From contig OY761541.1 of assembly GCA_963664625.1 (NCBI GenBank), forward strand, positions 806,001 to 870,000: a stretch of 64,000 nucleotides of DNA, in the 5' to 3' direction. Shown one piece after another: positions 16,777-24,946 of the stretch; positions within the stretch are counted from its first letter, which is position 1; each line of letters starts with the position of its first letter. The DNA is from CBDCFV01 sp963664625 (GTDB lineage: Bacteria > Chloroflexota > Dehalococcoidia > Lucifugimonadales > UBA3495). The position numbers and the translations under genes were made by a program. Below the pieces are notes generated by a model that had not been told where the DNA came from, did not search any database, and was given only the letters and a program-made list of their open reading frames with translations.

Positions 16777-17634
16777 CTAGAAGCTGGACCTCATCTCCCT
16801 GAGCCGTCTTACCCGCTCTGCTATCGGCGGGTGGGTGGAGAACAGACTGGCCATGGAACGGCCGCTGAGGGGGTTGACTATGAACAGGTGAGACGCGCCC
16901 TCGGCAACCTTCATCGGCCGTACCTCGTTGCCGATCTCCAACTTCTCCAACGCGCTGGCCAAGGCGTAAGCGTCGCCTGACGTGCGGGCGCCGGTCGCGT
17001 CCGCTTGAAATTCCCGCGTCCTGGATATGGCGGCTTGGACCAACGCCGCCGCTATCGGCATCACGATGGCCGCCACCAGCAGGCCTATAATCCCCCCGCC
17101 GTGGTCATCGTCGTCGTCGTGGCCGCCAAAACCCCCGAAAATCGCCGATATTTGGGCCATAAAGGCCAGCATGGATATAGCGCCGGCAAAGGTCGCCACC
17201 ACCGTCATGATCAGGGTGTCCCGGTTGCCGACGTGAGCCATTTCGTGGGCCAGCACCGCCCCCAGCTCCCGCCGGTCAAGAATCCGTCGTATGCCCGTGG
17301 TCACTGCGACGGTCGCACGTTTGGGGCTGCGCCCGGTGGCAAAGGCATTGGGCGAGTCGCTTTCTATTTCGTAGACCTGGGGCATCGGCAGTCCGGCCAG
17401 TTGGGCCTGTTCCACTACGATTTGGTACAGTTCCGGGTCTTCCTCCTCGGTCACCGGATGGGCGTGGGCCATCTTCAAGGCAATGCGGTCACTGAACCAG
17501 TACGCTCCGAAGTTCATAATCAGCGCAAAGAACAGCGCGATAATCAGGCCGCCCTGCCCTCCCAGCAGCCCGCCCACCATCAGCAGCAGGCTCGTCATTA
17601 CCATCAGCAAGAAGAAAGTCTTGATAGTGTTCAT
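16777..17634 (-). CDS. htpX: HtpX-type M48 membrane metalloprotease
   Basis: 285 residues. Two N-terminal membrane helices (about 5-22 and 27-45) precede the zinc site HEMAH (His130, Glu131, His134). A third ligand lies in REFQADATGA (Glu208). Membrane segments at about 142-160 and 183-203 surround an unusual HDDDDDHGGG acidic loop (about 172-182). HtpX degrades misfolded membrane proteins together with FtsH in bacteria studied. Length is standard. The gene lies alone between the HEPN-like gene and a membrane protein, all on the minus strand. Confidence 0.92.
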   Translation of the reverse strand: MNTIKTFFLLMVMTSLLLMVGGLLGGQGGLIIALFFALIMNFGAYWFSDRIALKMAHAHPVTEEEDPELYQIVVEQAQLAGLPMPQVYEIESDSPNAFATGRSPKRATVAVTTGIRRILDRRELGAVLAHEMAHVGNRDTLIMTVVATFAGAISMLAFMAQISAIFGGFGGHDDDDDHGGGIIGLLVAAIVMPIAAALVQAAISRTREFQADATGARTSGDAYALASALEKLEIGNEVRPMKVAEGASHLFIVNPLSGRSMASLFSTHPPIAERVRRLREMRSSF

Positions 17635-17727
17635 ATACTCATCTCAAAGCCCCCCAATAGCAACGCCACGGTTTCCGGTTTTACCGTGGCGCTGGCGTTG
17701 GCGAGGTTGGGTCACCAGTCTAATCGG

Positions 17728-18111
17728 TCAATAGTTGGCCCACCAGTGGGCCTGCTGTATATAGTCGCCAACGTCGGTAATTAGTGATTCAATCACTCTC
17801 GGTCTATCCATTGATCCCCAATAGAAGCACCGTCCATGCAACGTGCCCTGAAAATCGAAGTATGATCGCCGCAACTCATTCAATCGAGGGTCATCATCGC
17901 TCAAGTAAATCAACTCGTCCGTCACCTGTGGCGAACGTTCCGGCAATCTATCGGTTCGAGCCAAGACCAACGCCGTAGTCGCTCTGTTCACCGCGCCCCA
18001 AGCCTTCTCGGCGGCATCCCGTAGGTCCCCCTGTTCTATCAGCCTTAAAGCGGACTGGTGCAGACTCCTGGCGTCGTCGAAAAGCTCACGGACATCCTGG
18101 GCTTCTACCAT
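17728..18111 (-). CDS. HEPN/PaREP1-like small helical protein, copy 2
   Basis: 127 residues from ATG 18111. It is a clear paralogue of 12908-13294: both share ARSLHxSA, QxDLRDAAEKAW, RATxALxL and LHGxCFYxG, and both have a VIE...DYI C-terminus. It is small, helical and without obvious catalytic residues. Being repeated 5 kb apart suggests either duplication or two modules of a mobile or toxin-like family. No partner nucleotidyltransferase is adjacent. Confidence 0.62.
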   Translation of the reverse strand: MVEAQDVRELFDDARSLHQSALRLIEQGDLRDAAEKAWGAVNRATTALVLARTDRLPERSPQVTDELIYLSDDDPRLNELRRSYFDFQGTLHGRCFYWGSMDRPRVIESLITDVGDYIQQAHWWANY

Positions 18112-18196
18112 TCTTGTATCGCCTCTGTCGATTTCCCGAAATTATAGTTTCTGATCCGAACAGACTCAACCTGAGTAAAGGTCACTCTTCTGCAAA

Positions 18197-18247
18197 GCGC
18201 CCCTCGATTGACACCTGACAATACCTGGTTGCATGTTTTCCGCAGCC
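18197..18247 (+). repeat. Upstream copy of duplicated etf promoter region
   Basis: 51 bases that match 18686-18736 at 41 of 51 positions (counted by hand). It contains TTGACA and a -10-like CATGTT. It lies at the 3' end of the HicB gene. Confidence 0.65.
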
Positions 18248-18251
18248 AGCA

Positions 18252-18599
18252 TCACAGATGCTTCACCATCTTCCCTGACATTTTCTCTTCTATAGCTCTT
18301 TTGACCCAATCGTTCAGACTCATACCGTCTTCCATCGACATGAGAACGGCTCGTCGATGCAAGGCTGGTCCAAGTTCAATGGACACGCTACCCGAGTAAG
18401 GCCTCTCAGGCTCCAGCCCCTTTTCCTTGCAAAATGCCAGGTACTCATCTATCGATATTCTAAATTCCCGCTTCAATCCCTCTACGTCGGCAGCTTCAAA
18501 TGTCGCGATGGGATAATCGCCGGCGTTCACCACCCTGCCATGAAAGAGATCAACAGATTCGTCATACTCAATAGCAGCGAGATACCCTTTGTATTGCAT
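18252..18599 (-). CDS. HicB-like antitoxin, orphan
   Basis: 115 residues. The first half (YLAAIEYDESVDLFHGRVVN, then DYPIATFEAADVEGL) is the partly degraded RNase-H-like HicB domain. The C-terminal part (SVSIELGPALHRRAVLMSME then SLNDWVKRAIEEK) is a ribbon-helix-helix DNA-binding domain. HicB neutralises the HicA mRNA interferase and represses its own promoter. No HicA is visible on either side, so it is an orphan, possibly a regulator. It lies between two copies of a promoter repeat upstream of etfB. Confidence 0.82.
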   Translation of the reverse strand: MQYKGYLAAIEYDESVDLFHGRVVNAGDYPIATFEAADVEGLKREFRISIDEYLAFCKEKGLEPERPYSGSVSIELGPALHRRAVLMSMEDGMSLNDWVKRAIEEKMSGKMVKHL

Positions 18600-18685
18600 T
18601 ATGGCTCAACTCCAATGGAAGTCCGCCAGTGCCTCCCGCTCACTACTCCATCATACCATTAGCCACTTGACCCAGCCCGGTTGAA

Positions 18686-18736
18686 GCACCCCTCGATTGA
18701 CACCCAACAACGGCTGGTGATATGTTTCCCGCAGCC
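18686..18736 (+). repeat. Downstream copy of duplicated etf promoter region
   Basis: Second copy of the 51-base repeat (see 18197-18247), ending 22 bases before the etfB start codon. Confidence 0.65.
18697..18726 (+). promoter_or_regulatory. Probable etfB promoter
   Basis: TTGACA at 18697-18702, an 18-base spacer, then TATGTT at 18721-18726. The expected transcription start is about 18733, giving a leader of about 25 bases with the aaaggg ribosome site before ATG 18759. Confidence 0.6.
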
Positions 18737-18758
18737 TCAAATAAAGGGAGTATCAGCT

Positions 18759-19559
18759 ATGCCGGTGAACATCGCCGTGCTGGCCAAGCAGGTCGTGGAC
18801 CCGGAAATGCCTATGGCTGCGTTCCGCATAGACGCCGACGCCAAGGCGGTTGTGCCGCCTCCCAACATACCCCCGGTAGTCAACGGTTTCGATGAAAACG
18901 CCGTGGAAGCCGCCCTCCAGATTAAGGACTCCCAAGAGGCCGCTATCACAGTAATATCTACGGGCACCTCCTTCGCCCTGGATGTAATGAAGAAACCTCT
19001 ATCTATGGGCGCCGACGAACTGGTGCTGCTCCAGGACGATGCCTTCCAGAACTCTATTGACAGTTTCTTTACCGCCCAACTTCTTGCGGCTGCAATTCGA
19101 AAACTGGGCGGGTTCGACCTGATTATTTGCGGGCGTCAAGCGTCAGACTGGGACAACGCCCAAGTACCCTTGGGCGTGGCCGAAATCCTGGGGTTGTCCT
19201 GCGTATCGCTGGGCAAAAAAGTTGAAGTCACCGACGGCCACGTAACCGTGGAGCGGGTCACGCCCGACGGCTATGAGGTGATCGAAGCCCCCCTGCCGGC
19301 CCTGGTAACCGTCAGCAACGAGCTTGGCCAGCCGCGCTATCCGACGTTGCGCGGCATCATGGCCGCCACCAGAAAGAGACCAACCATCTGGAGTTCCGAG
19401 GACCTCGAAATAGACACGGCCCAACTCCAACCGCGTGTCACCCTCCAAGACCTGTTTGTGCCCGTGCGGGACCAGCAGTGTGAAATCATCGAGGGCGAGG
19501 ACGACGCTGACGCCGGCCGGCAGTTGGCCCTGAAGCTCAGAGAGGCAAAGCTAATTTAG
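18759..19559 (+). CDS. etfB: Electron transfer flavoprotein, beta subunit
   Basis: 266 residues; ATG 18759 follows aaaggga. The N-terminus (MPVNIAVLAKQVVDPE) is typical. The AMP-binding region is CGRQASDWDNAQVPLGVAE (about residues 125-145). The segment RYPTLRGIMAATRK near 195-210 is the ETF-beta signature loop. The protein binds AMP and partners ETF-alpha to carry electrons from acyl-CoA or other dehydrogenases to the quinone pool. No ETF-quinone oxidoreductase is in the window. A small ORF separates it from etfA. Confidence 0.95.
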   Translation: MPVNIAVLAKQVVDPEMPMAAFRIDADAKAVVPPPNIPPVVNGFDENAVEAALQIKDSQEAAITVISTGTSFALDVMKKPLSMGADELVLLQDDAFQNSIDSFFTAQLLAAAIRKLGGFDLIICGRQASDWDNAQVPLGVAEILGLSCVSLGKKVEVTDGHVTVERVTPDGYEVIEAPLPALVTVSNELGQPRYPTLRGIMAATRKRPTIWSSEDLEIDTAQLQPRVTLQDLFVPVRDQQCEIIEGEDDADAGRQLALKLREAKLI

Positions 19560-19608
19560 CGGACTGATTGCAATAATCTTCATCCTGATTTTTGGGGGTA
19601 ACAGGCTG

Positions 19609-19824
19609 ATGTCATTGCTATTGGGAGGCATCGAAAAACTTGATGAAATAAGGGGGAAACATCAAGCGATTAGAGCCGCGGGAAGGGAAGAAGGCCGGGA
19701 AGAAGGCCGGGAAGAAGAACGAGCAAAATGGGAAGCTTGGAATCACCGTCGCATGGCGGCAGAGGAGAACAGCCAACCCTTCAATGAGCAGCCTCCATCA
19801 AGAAATGGCAACCACGTAAGATGA
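19609..19824 (+). CDS. Small Glu/Arg-rich protein between etfB and etfA
   Basis: 71 residues, with gggggtaac before the ATG. The core is a GREEGREEGREEE repeat, typical of the C-terminal tail of Rpn/YhgA-type transposase-like nucleases. It may be a remnant of such a gene or a short helical peptide. No catalytic domain is present. It lies in the same orientation as etfB and etfA. Confidence 0.35.
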   Translation: MSLLLGGIEKLDEIRGKHQAIRAAGREEGREEGREEERAKWEAWNHRRMAAEENSQPFNEQPPSRNGNHVR

Positions 19825-19887
19825 GAGATACTGGCGTCAAGCAGTGTGATTATGCCCTTGAGTTATGCACCGTTCAACGGAGGTACG

Positions 19888-20886
19888 ATGGCTGAGGCAC
19901 AAGGCGTTCTGGTCCTGGGAGATTCCGCGGAGAATGAACTAAGCTCCGTTTCCAGGGAGTTGCTGGCCGCCGGCCGCAGACTGGCCGACGATTTGGGCGA
20001 AGAACTGGCCATTGGGCTTCTGGGCGATACGCTGGACCAACCTTCCCAGCAGGCCATCAGCCACGGCGCCGATAAGGTCTATGCAGTCAATCATCCCGCC
20101 TTGGCCGAGTATCAAGTCGATCTCTACCTGGCCGCCATGGAATCCCTTGCCAAGGACGTCTCCCCAAGGGTCATTCTGATCGGGCGCACCAATGAAGGCC
20201 GTGAACTTGCGCCCCGCTTGGCCTTTCGCTTGAGAGTAGGCTTGGCCCAGGACTGCTTGGAAGTGTCGGTGGACTCGGCCTCCGGGACCCTGTTCGCCAA
20301 CCGTCCCGTCTACGGCGGCAATGCCGTCGCCGTGGTCAGTTGCAACTACACTCCGCAGGTCGCTGCCATCCGGCCCAAGGTCTACGAACCGATGGAACCC
20401 GACGACTCCCGCCAAGGCCAGGTCGTGTCCTTCCCGGTTGAACTGGACTCAGCGCAAGCCCGGAGCAAGGTCGTTGACGTAGTGGCCGAAGAGTCGGAGG
20501 GGATAAAACTGGAGGAAGCCCGTATCGTCGTCTCGGGCGGCCGGGGGCTTGGCGGTCCCGAACCCTTCCAAGACTTGGAGCAACTGGCCAAGGCGCTGGG
20601 CGGTGCGGTGGGCGCTTCCAGAGCGGCGGTGGACTCCGGGTGGGTGCCTTCCAGCTACCAGGTCGGGTTGACCGGCAAGACCATCACCCCCGAGGTCTAC
20701 ATCACCGTGGCCATATCCGGCGCAAGCCAACACATGGCCGGTTGCTCCGGCGCCAAGGTGATCGTCGCCATCAACAAGGATGCCGAGGCCAACATCTTCA
20801 AAGAAGCCCGCTACGGCGTGGTCGGCGACTGGCAGGAAATAGTGCCCGCCTTCACCGAAGCCGTTCGAGAGTTGGTGCAAGACTAA
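19888..20886 (+). CDS. etfA: Electron transfer flavoprotein, alpha subunit
   Basis: 332 residues; ATG 19888 follows acggagg (an earlier ATG-like start at about 19846 is in frame but has no good site). The N-terminal domain holds VLILIGRTNEGRELAPRL-like sequence (about 105-122). The C-terminal FAD domain is clear: GGRGLGGPEPFQDLEQLA (about 215), SRAAVDSGWVP (about 245), QVGLTGKTITPEVYI (about 260), SGASQHMAGC and IVAINKDAEANIF. It accepts electrons with EtfB and FAD bound at the interface. The wiring to a particular dehydrogenase is not shown here. Confidence 0.95.
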   Translation: MAEAQGVLVLGDSAENELSSVSRELLAAGRRLADDLGEELAIGLLGDTLDQPSQQAISHGADKVYAVNHPALAEYQVDLYLAAMESLAKDVSPRVILIGRTNEGRELAPRLAFRLRVGLAQDCLEVSVDSASGTLFANRPVYGGNAVAVVSCNYTPQVAAIRPKVYEPMEPDDSRQGQVVSFPVELDSAQARSKVVDVVAEESEGIKLEEARIVVSGGRGLGGPEPFQDLEQLAKALGGAVGASRAAVDSGWVPSSYQVGLTGKTITPEVYITVAISGASQHMAGCSGAKVIVAINKDAEANIFKEARYGVVGDWQEIVPAFTEAVRELVQD

Positions 20887-20995
20887 TCTACCGGGCCCAA
20901 CCCTCTATTCCCTGGCAAGCCGTCCGTTCTGCGTAACAACACCATTCCCGCCCAATAACGTCGCACCTCACCAGGGCGCCCCTTTCACGCCCGGA

Positions 20996-21023
20996 GTCGT
21001 CATTCCCGCGCAGGCGGGAACCC
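20996..21023. repeat. REP-like palindrome
   Basis: GTCATTCCCGCGCAGGCGGG plus flanks, one copy of the dispersed family. It overlaps the expected -35 area of the next promoter. Confidence 0.7.
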
Positions 21024-21040
21024 ATAACCGTCAGGACAGC

Positions 21041-21046
21041 TATAAT
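21041..21046 (+). promoter_or_regulatory. Probable -10 box for the quinone reductase-like gene
   Basis: Perfect TATAAT 54 bases before ATG 21100. The -35 region lies in the REP-like repeat and is not close to consensus. Confidence 0.4.
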
Positions 21047-21099
21047 AGTATTCACTCCGCATCACTTGGATTCCCACATCAATAACGGACGGACAAAAC

Positions 21100-22077
21100 A
21101 TGAAAGCAGTATGGTACGAGCAAAACGGCCCCGCAGACGTCCTCCAAGTCGGCGAGATGGCCGATCCTGAGCCGGGACCCGGTGAAGTAAAGGTCCGGGT
21201 CGTCTCATCGGGCGTCAATCCTTCCGACTGGAAGCGCCGCCAAGGGCTGACCCGGCGCATCGACTTTCCCAGGGTCATACCCAACCAGGATGGCGCAGGC
21301 ATCATCGAGCAAGTGGGAGAGGGCATCCCGGTGTCGCGGGTAGGCGAGCGGGTATGGCTCTTCGAAGCCCAGAACAACCGGCCTTTTGGCTCGGCGGCAG
21401 AGTACACCGTCCAGCCGGCAGGACACGCCGTTCTTCTGCCCGGCAACACCACCTTCACCGAGGGGGCCTGCCTCGGCGTTCCCGCCATGACCGCCCACCG
21501 CTGTGTTTTCGCCGACGGGCCGGTGGACGGAAAGACCGTGTTGGTCACCGGCGGCGCGGGGGCCGTTGGCAACTACGCCGTCCAACTGGCCAAACTGGCC
21601 GGGGCTAACGTCATATCCACCGTCAGTTCCGACCAGAAAGCTCAGATCGCCGTTGAAGCCGGCGCCGACCACACTGTCAACTACCGCACCGAAGACGTGG
21701 CGCAACGGGTGTCCGAAATCACCGGCGGCGCGGGGGTGGACCTCATCGTCGAGGTTGACTTCGCGGCCAACTTCGAGGTAAGCCGCGAGATTCTCGCCCC
21801 CAACAGCACCCTTGCCATCTACGCTGCCGGGACCGCAGCCCAGCCGCCGGTGCCCTTGGGTTTCAAGTCCAGCAACGTCAACGTCCGCTTCGTCTTGGTC
21901 TACGATATGCCCGAACCTGCCAAGGACGGCGCCGTAAAGGACATCAACGAATTGCTGGAGGCTGGGAAGCTTACCCACCTGCTCGGCCCTCGTTTTCCCC
22001 TGGATGCCACCGCTGACGCCCACCGCGCCGTGGAGGGCGCCGCCATAGGCAACGTAACCATCGACGTCGGAGCCTGA
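21100..22077 (+). CDS. NADPH:quinone oxidoreductase-like MDR enzyme
   Basis: 325 residues. Typical zinc-free medium-chain reductase: the GroES-like N-terminal domain (about 1-120) has DWKRRQGLTRR and VIPNQDGAGIIEQVG; the Rossmann domain has LVTGGAGAVGNYAVQLAK (about 147-164). The structural Cys tetrad and catalytic Cys of zinc alcohol dehydrogenases are absent. Relatives reduce quinones or enones with NADPH. It stands alone between REP-like repeats, with its own promoter-like -10. Substrate unknown. Confidence 0.9.
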   Translation: MKAVWYEQNGPADVLQVGEMADPEPGPGEVKVRVVSSGVNPSDWKRRQGLTRRIDFPRVIPNQDGAGIIEQVGEGIPVSRVGERVWLFEAQNNRPFGSAAEYTVQPAGHAVLLPGNTTFTEGACLGVPAMTAHRCVFADGPVDGKTVLVTGGAGAVGNYAVQLAKLAGANVISTVSSDQKAQIAVEAGADHTVNYRTEDVAQRVSEITGGAGVDLIVEVDFAANFEVSREILAPNSTLAIYAAGTAAQPPVPLGFKSSNVNVRFVLVYDMPEPAKDGAVKDINELLEAGKLTHLLGPRFPLDATADAHRAVEGAAIGNVTIDVGA

Positions 22078-22124
22078 CGGACTACCAATAGACTATTTCA
22101 AGCCTTGACACACTACCCCAACTC

Positions 22125-22152
22125 GTCATTCCCGCGAAGGCGGGAATCCATC
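22125..22152. repeat. REP-like palindrome
   Basis: GTCATTCCCGCGAAGGCGGG plus AATCCATC. Flanking bases on both sides resemble those of the copy at 26781-26808, so the repeat unit is longer than the palindrome. Confidence 0.75.
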
Positions 22153-22214
22153 AGGCTTGAGTCAGCGACCGGGCTTTGCCAGCAAACCAACAAAAACACG
22201 GGAGGTACAGAGAT

Positions 22215-22952
22215 ATGGTCACCGCATCTGCCCAACTGGAATCGGGAATGACCCGGTACGCCAGCCAGGACGGTACCCAGATCGACGCCTACCTCAGCCA
22301 ACCCAGCGCCCCCGGTCAATACCCCGGCGTGATAGTCACCATGGAGGGCATGGGGCTGGAAGACCACATGAAAGAACTATGCCGGCGTTTCGCCGAGCAG
22401 GGCTACATCGCCATCGCCCCCGACCTGTACACGCGGGAGGGAAGGCCGGCCCCCGACAGGGTCCTCGACGTCCTGTTTTCCGTTCCCGACTCCCAAACAA
22501 TGGGCGACTTGGAAGGGGCGGCCACGTTCCTCAAAAGCCACGCCCGTGCCAACGGCAGGGTCGGCATCATCGGCTTCTGCTCCGGCGGACGCTACACCCT
22601 CATGTTCGCCTGCACCAGCAGCAACGTGAACGCGGCGGTGGACTCAGCAGGCGGCCACATCATTCCCGACGAACTGACCGAAGCCCGGCCCGTGGCCGCC
22701 GTCGACATGGTCGCCAACCTCAACTGCCCGCTGCTGGCCCTGTTCGGCGATGAGGACCCCAACCCGTCGCCGGAACACGCTGCCCGCTTGAAGCAGGAGC
22801 TTGACGCCCACAATAAGGATTACGAGTTCGTACACTACCCCAACGCGGGTCACGCCTTCTTCGCCGACTACCGTCCCAGCTACCGCGCCGCTCCTGCCCA
22901 GGACATGTGGCACCGCGTCCTGCTTTTCTACGAGAAGCACCTGAAGGGGTAA
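22215..22952 (+). CDS. Dienelactone hydrolase-family protein
   Basis: 245 residues; ATG 22215 follows gggaggtac. An alpha/beta hydrolase with the DLH-type Cys nucleophile: GFCSGGRYTLMF (Cys122). The acid is Asp near LFGDEDPNPSPEH (about residue 178), and the His lies in YPNAGHAFF (about residue 214). DLH opens dienelactones made in chloroaromatic and catechol degradation. Members of the wider family have other esterase activities, so the substrate is not certain. Confidence 0.88.
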   Translation: MVTASAQLESGMTRYASQDGTQIDAYLSQPSAPGQYPGVIVTMEGMGLEDHMKELCRRFAEQGYIAIAPDLYTREGRPAPDRVLDVLFSVPDSQTMGDLEGAATFLKSHARANGRVGIIGFCSGGRYTLMFACTSSNVNAAVDSAGGHIIPDELTEARPVAAVDMVANLNCPLLALFGDEDPNPSPEHAARLKQELDAHNKDYEFVHYPNAGHAFFADYRPSYRAAPAQDMWHRVLLFYEKHLKG

Positions 22953-23078
22953 ACGCCAGTTGGGTCACTGGCGGTCATCAACCGAGGTTGCTGACTGAAA
23001 AACGCAGGTAACCTCACTCGCGGGGCGGGACTCTCCCGTTGCCGTAACCAAGAAGGACCTCTGGAACGGCCGAGCGCA

Positions 23079-24767
23079 TCATGTCTCTATCCGTCCCTGC
23101 TGAGGTTGAGTCCAAGGTAGATTGTAAAGAGGCGCGAACTGCGGCGCGCGGGATATCGGCATCTCTCCGAAAGGCACGTCGATAACCACAGGCGCCTCGC
23201 GTTCCAAGGCCGTCGGGATAAGCTCTTCCAACTCCATCGGACCGCTTGCCCTCATACCGACCGCGCCAAAGGACTCGGCGAACTTGACGAAGTCGGGGTT
23301 GTGCAGGTCAGTCTCGTAGGTCCCTCCGAACACGTCCTCCAAGTCCCGGGCTACGTTGCCGTATGAATCGTTTCTGAATATTACGGTCACTACATTGATC
23401 CCGTACTTGACTGCCGTGGAAAGCTCGGATGAGTTGAACATGAACCCGCCGTCTCCGGCCATGCAAATCACGGGACGGTCGGGCTGAGCGATTTTCACGC
23501 CCAGCGCCGTGGGGAAGCCGTAGCCAAGATTGAATGAATAGCCGGAGTCAATGTACGTCTTCGGATGATTGACCTTATAGTGGGTCCGCGCGTAGTAACC
23601 AAATTGTGTAATATCCCACACTATGAAAGCGTCCTCCGGGATGCCGTTCTGCATCGCCTCGAGCACTGTGTACTGCGGCTCCTTTAGACGAATGTCGTAG
23701 TAGGCGATAAGATTCCTGGCCGCAGCGACAGCCGCCGCGGGCGAAGGGCGGCGTCCCGCCCCAGCCTCCATCAAGAATGGCAGTATGGCGTCGATCGTCT
23801 CCTTGGCGTCGCCGTGAAGAGGTATGGTGTTGGACTGGACTCTGGTGAGCTCGGAGTCGTCTATGTTGATGTTCACCAGTGTTGATGCCTCTCCGGCCGG
23901 GTTGCCAAGTGAAAACCGCGCACCGACTCCTATGACCACGTCTGACGACTGCATCACCTCATAAAGTTGGTTCATCTCCTGTCTCTCGCCCCGGGGGCTG
24001 AAGCACGAACCGTAAGACAGGGGGTGATTGTCGGGAATGGTCCCCTTGCCGCCGCTGGACGTAACCACAGGTATGTTCGTTGCCTCGGCCAGCTTGACAA
24101 GGGCCTCTTCAGCATTGGACCTAGCTACACCGCCTCCGGAGAATATCAGCGGGGAGCGGGATCTGGCGATAATAGTAGCCGCCTCTCGCAGGTCTTCCGG
24201 GCTGGGCACAATCCGCGGGACACGGGCAGGATTCCGCAGCGTCACCTCCTCCTGCTCTACCCCGGCCTCTGGCGGAATCTCAATCAGAACGGGACGGGGC
24301 CGACCGGTGCGCATCCGCCTGAAAGCCTCGAACACGGCATCCGGAATTTCCCTGGGCCTGAGCGCCTGCCGTTGCCACTTGGTCACGGAGCGGACGGTGC
24401 TTCCTTGATCCAAGACCTCGTGGACTGCGCCGAGATTCTTGCCCATCGAACCTCGCGGGATTTGACCCGCAACCAGAAGCACTGGCGTAGAGCGGGAGTA
24501 TGCGTTGGTCAAGCCGGCGGCGGCATTATAAAGCCCTGCTCCCGGGACTACCAAAGCCACGCCCGGTTTTCCCGAAGCGCGGGCATAGCCGTCGGCCATG
24601 TATGTCGTAGCCTGTTCGTGCCGCGTAGTGATCATGCGGATGCCCAGTTCGTCCCGCAGCGCGGCGATGATCCCGTAGATCTGTATGCCCGGAATTCCGA
24701 ATATTACGTCCACGCCTTCCCTTACAAGTGATTTAACCAGAGCTTCTCCACCGCTCATTTTGACCAT
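23079..24767 (-). CDS. ThDP-dependent acetolactate synthase-like enzyme, second copy
   Basis: 562 residues. Catalytic Glu in TTRHEQATTYMADGYAR (Glu51). The ThDP motif GDGGFMFNSSELSTA is followed by RNDSYGNV. Domain order matches the ALS/oxalyl-CoA decarboxylase superfamily. This one is closer to true acetolactate synthases than the enzyme at 5956 (HEQ.T.YMADGYAR, GIPG), but it has no regulatory subunit beside it. Start at 24767 is the first ATG; a second in-frame ATG lies at 24758. It could serve 2-oxoacid catabolism or branched-chain synthesis. Confidence 0.85.
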   Translation of the reverse strand: MVKMSGGEALVKSLVREGVDVIFGIPGIQIYGIIAALRDELGIRMITTRHEQATTYMADGYARASGKPGVALVVPGAGLYNAAAGLTNAYSRSTPVLLVAGQIPRGSMGKNLGAVHEVLDQGSTVRSVTKWQRQALRPREIPDAVFEAFRRMRTGRPRPVLIEIPPEAGVEQEEVTLRNPARVPRIVPSPEDLREAATIIARSRSPLIFSGGGVARSNAEEALVKLAEATNIPVVTSSGGKGTIPDNHPLSYGSCFSPRGERQEMNQLYEVMQSSDVVIGVGARFSLGNPAGEASTLVNINIDDSELTRVQSNTIPLHGDAKETIDAILPFLMEAGAGRRPSPAAAVAAARNLIAYYDIRLKEPQYTVLEAMQNGIPEDAFIVWDITQFGYYARTHYKVNHPKTYIDSGYSFNLGYGFPTALGVKIAQPDRPVICMAGDGGFMFNSSELSTAVKYGINVVTVIFRNDSYGNVARDLEDVFGGTYETDLHNPDFVKFAESFGAVGMRASGPMELEELIPTALEREAPVVIDVPFGEMPISRAPQFAPLYNLPWTQPQQGRIET

Positions 24768-24864
24768 GCTTAGTAAACCTCGTTCAGGACTGTCTATTGT
24801 GTATCACTCGCTCAATAAAGCCGGCAACTGCCGGTTCACCGCGTCGGAACACTCCCACTGTAGA

Positions 24865-24910
24865 AAATGGACGCGATCCCGTCCGGTATAACCGCCCGTC
24901 GCGTCCATTT
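24865..24910. other. Perfect 12-bp inverted repeat between genes
   Basis: AAATGGACGCGA (24865-24876) and TCGCGTCCATTT (24899-24910) with a 22-base spacer. It lies after the MNT-HEPN gene and before the ThDP gene on the minus strand. No T tract follows, so it could be an operator or a weak terminator. Confidence 0.4.
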
Positions 24911-24946
24911 ATCAATCAAGTGCTCGCAGCATGGCGCCCAACCTTC

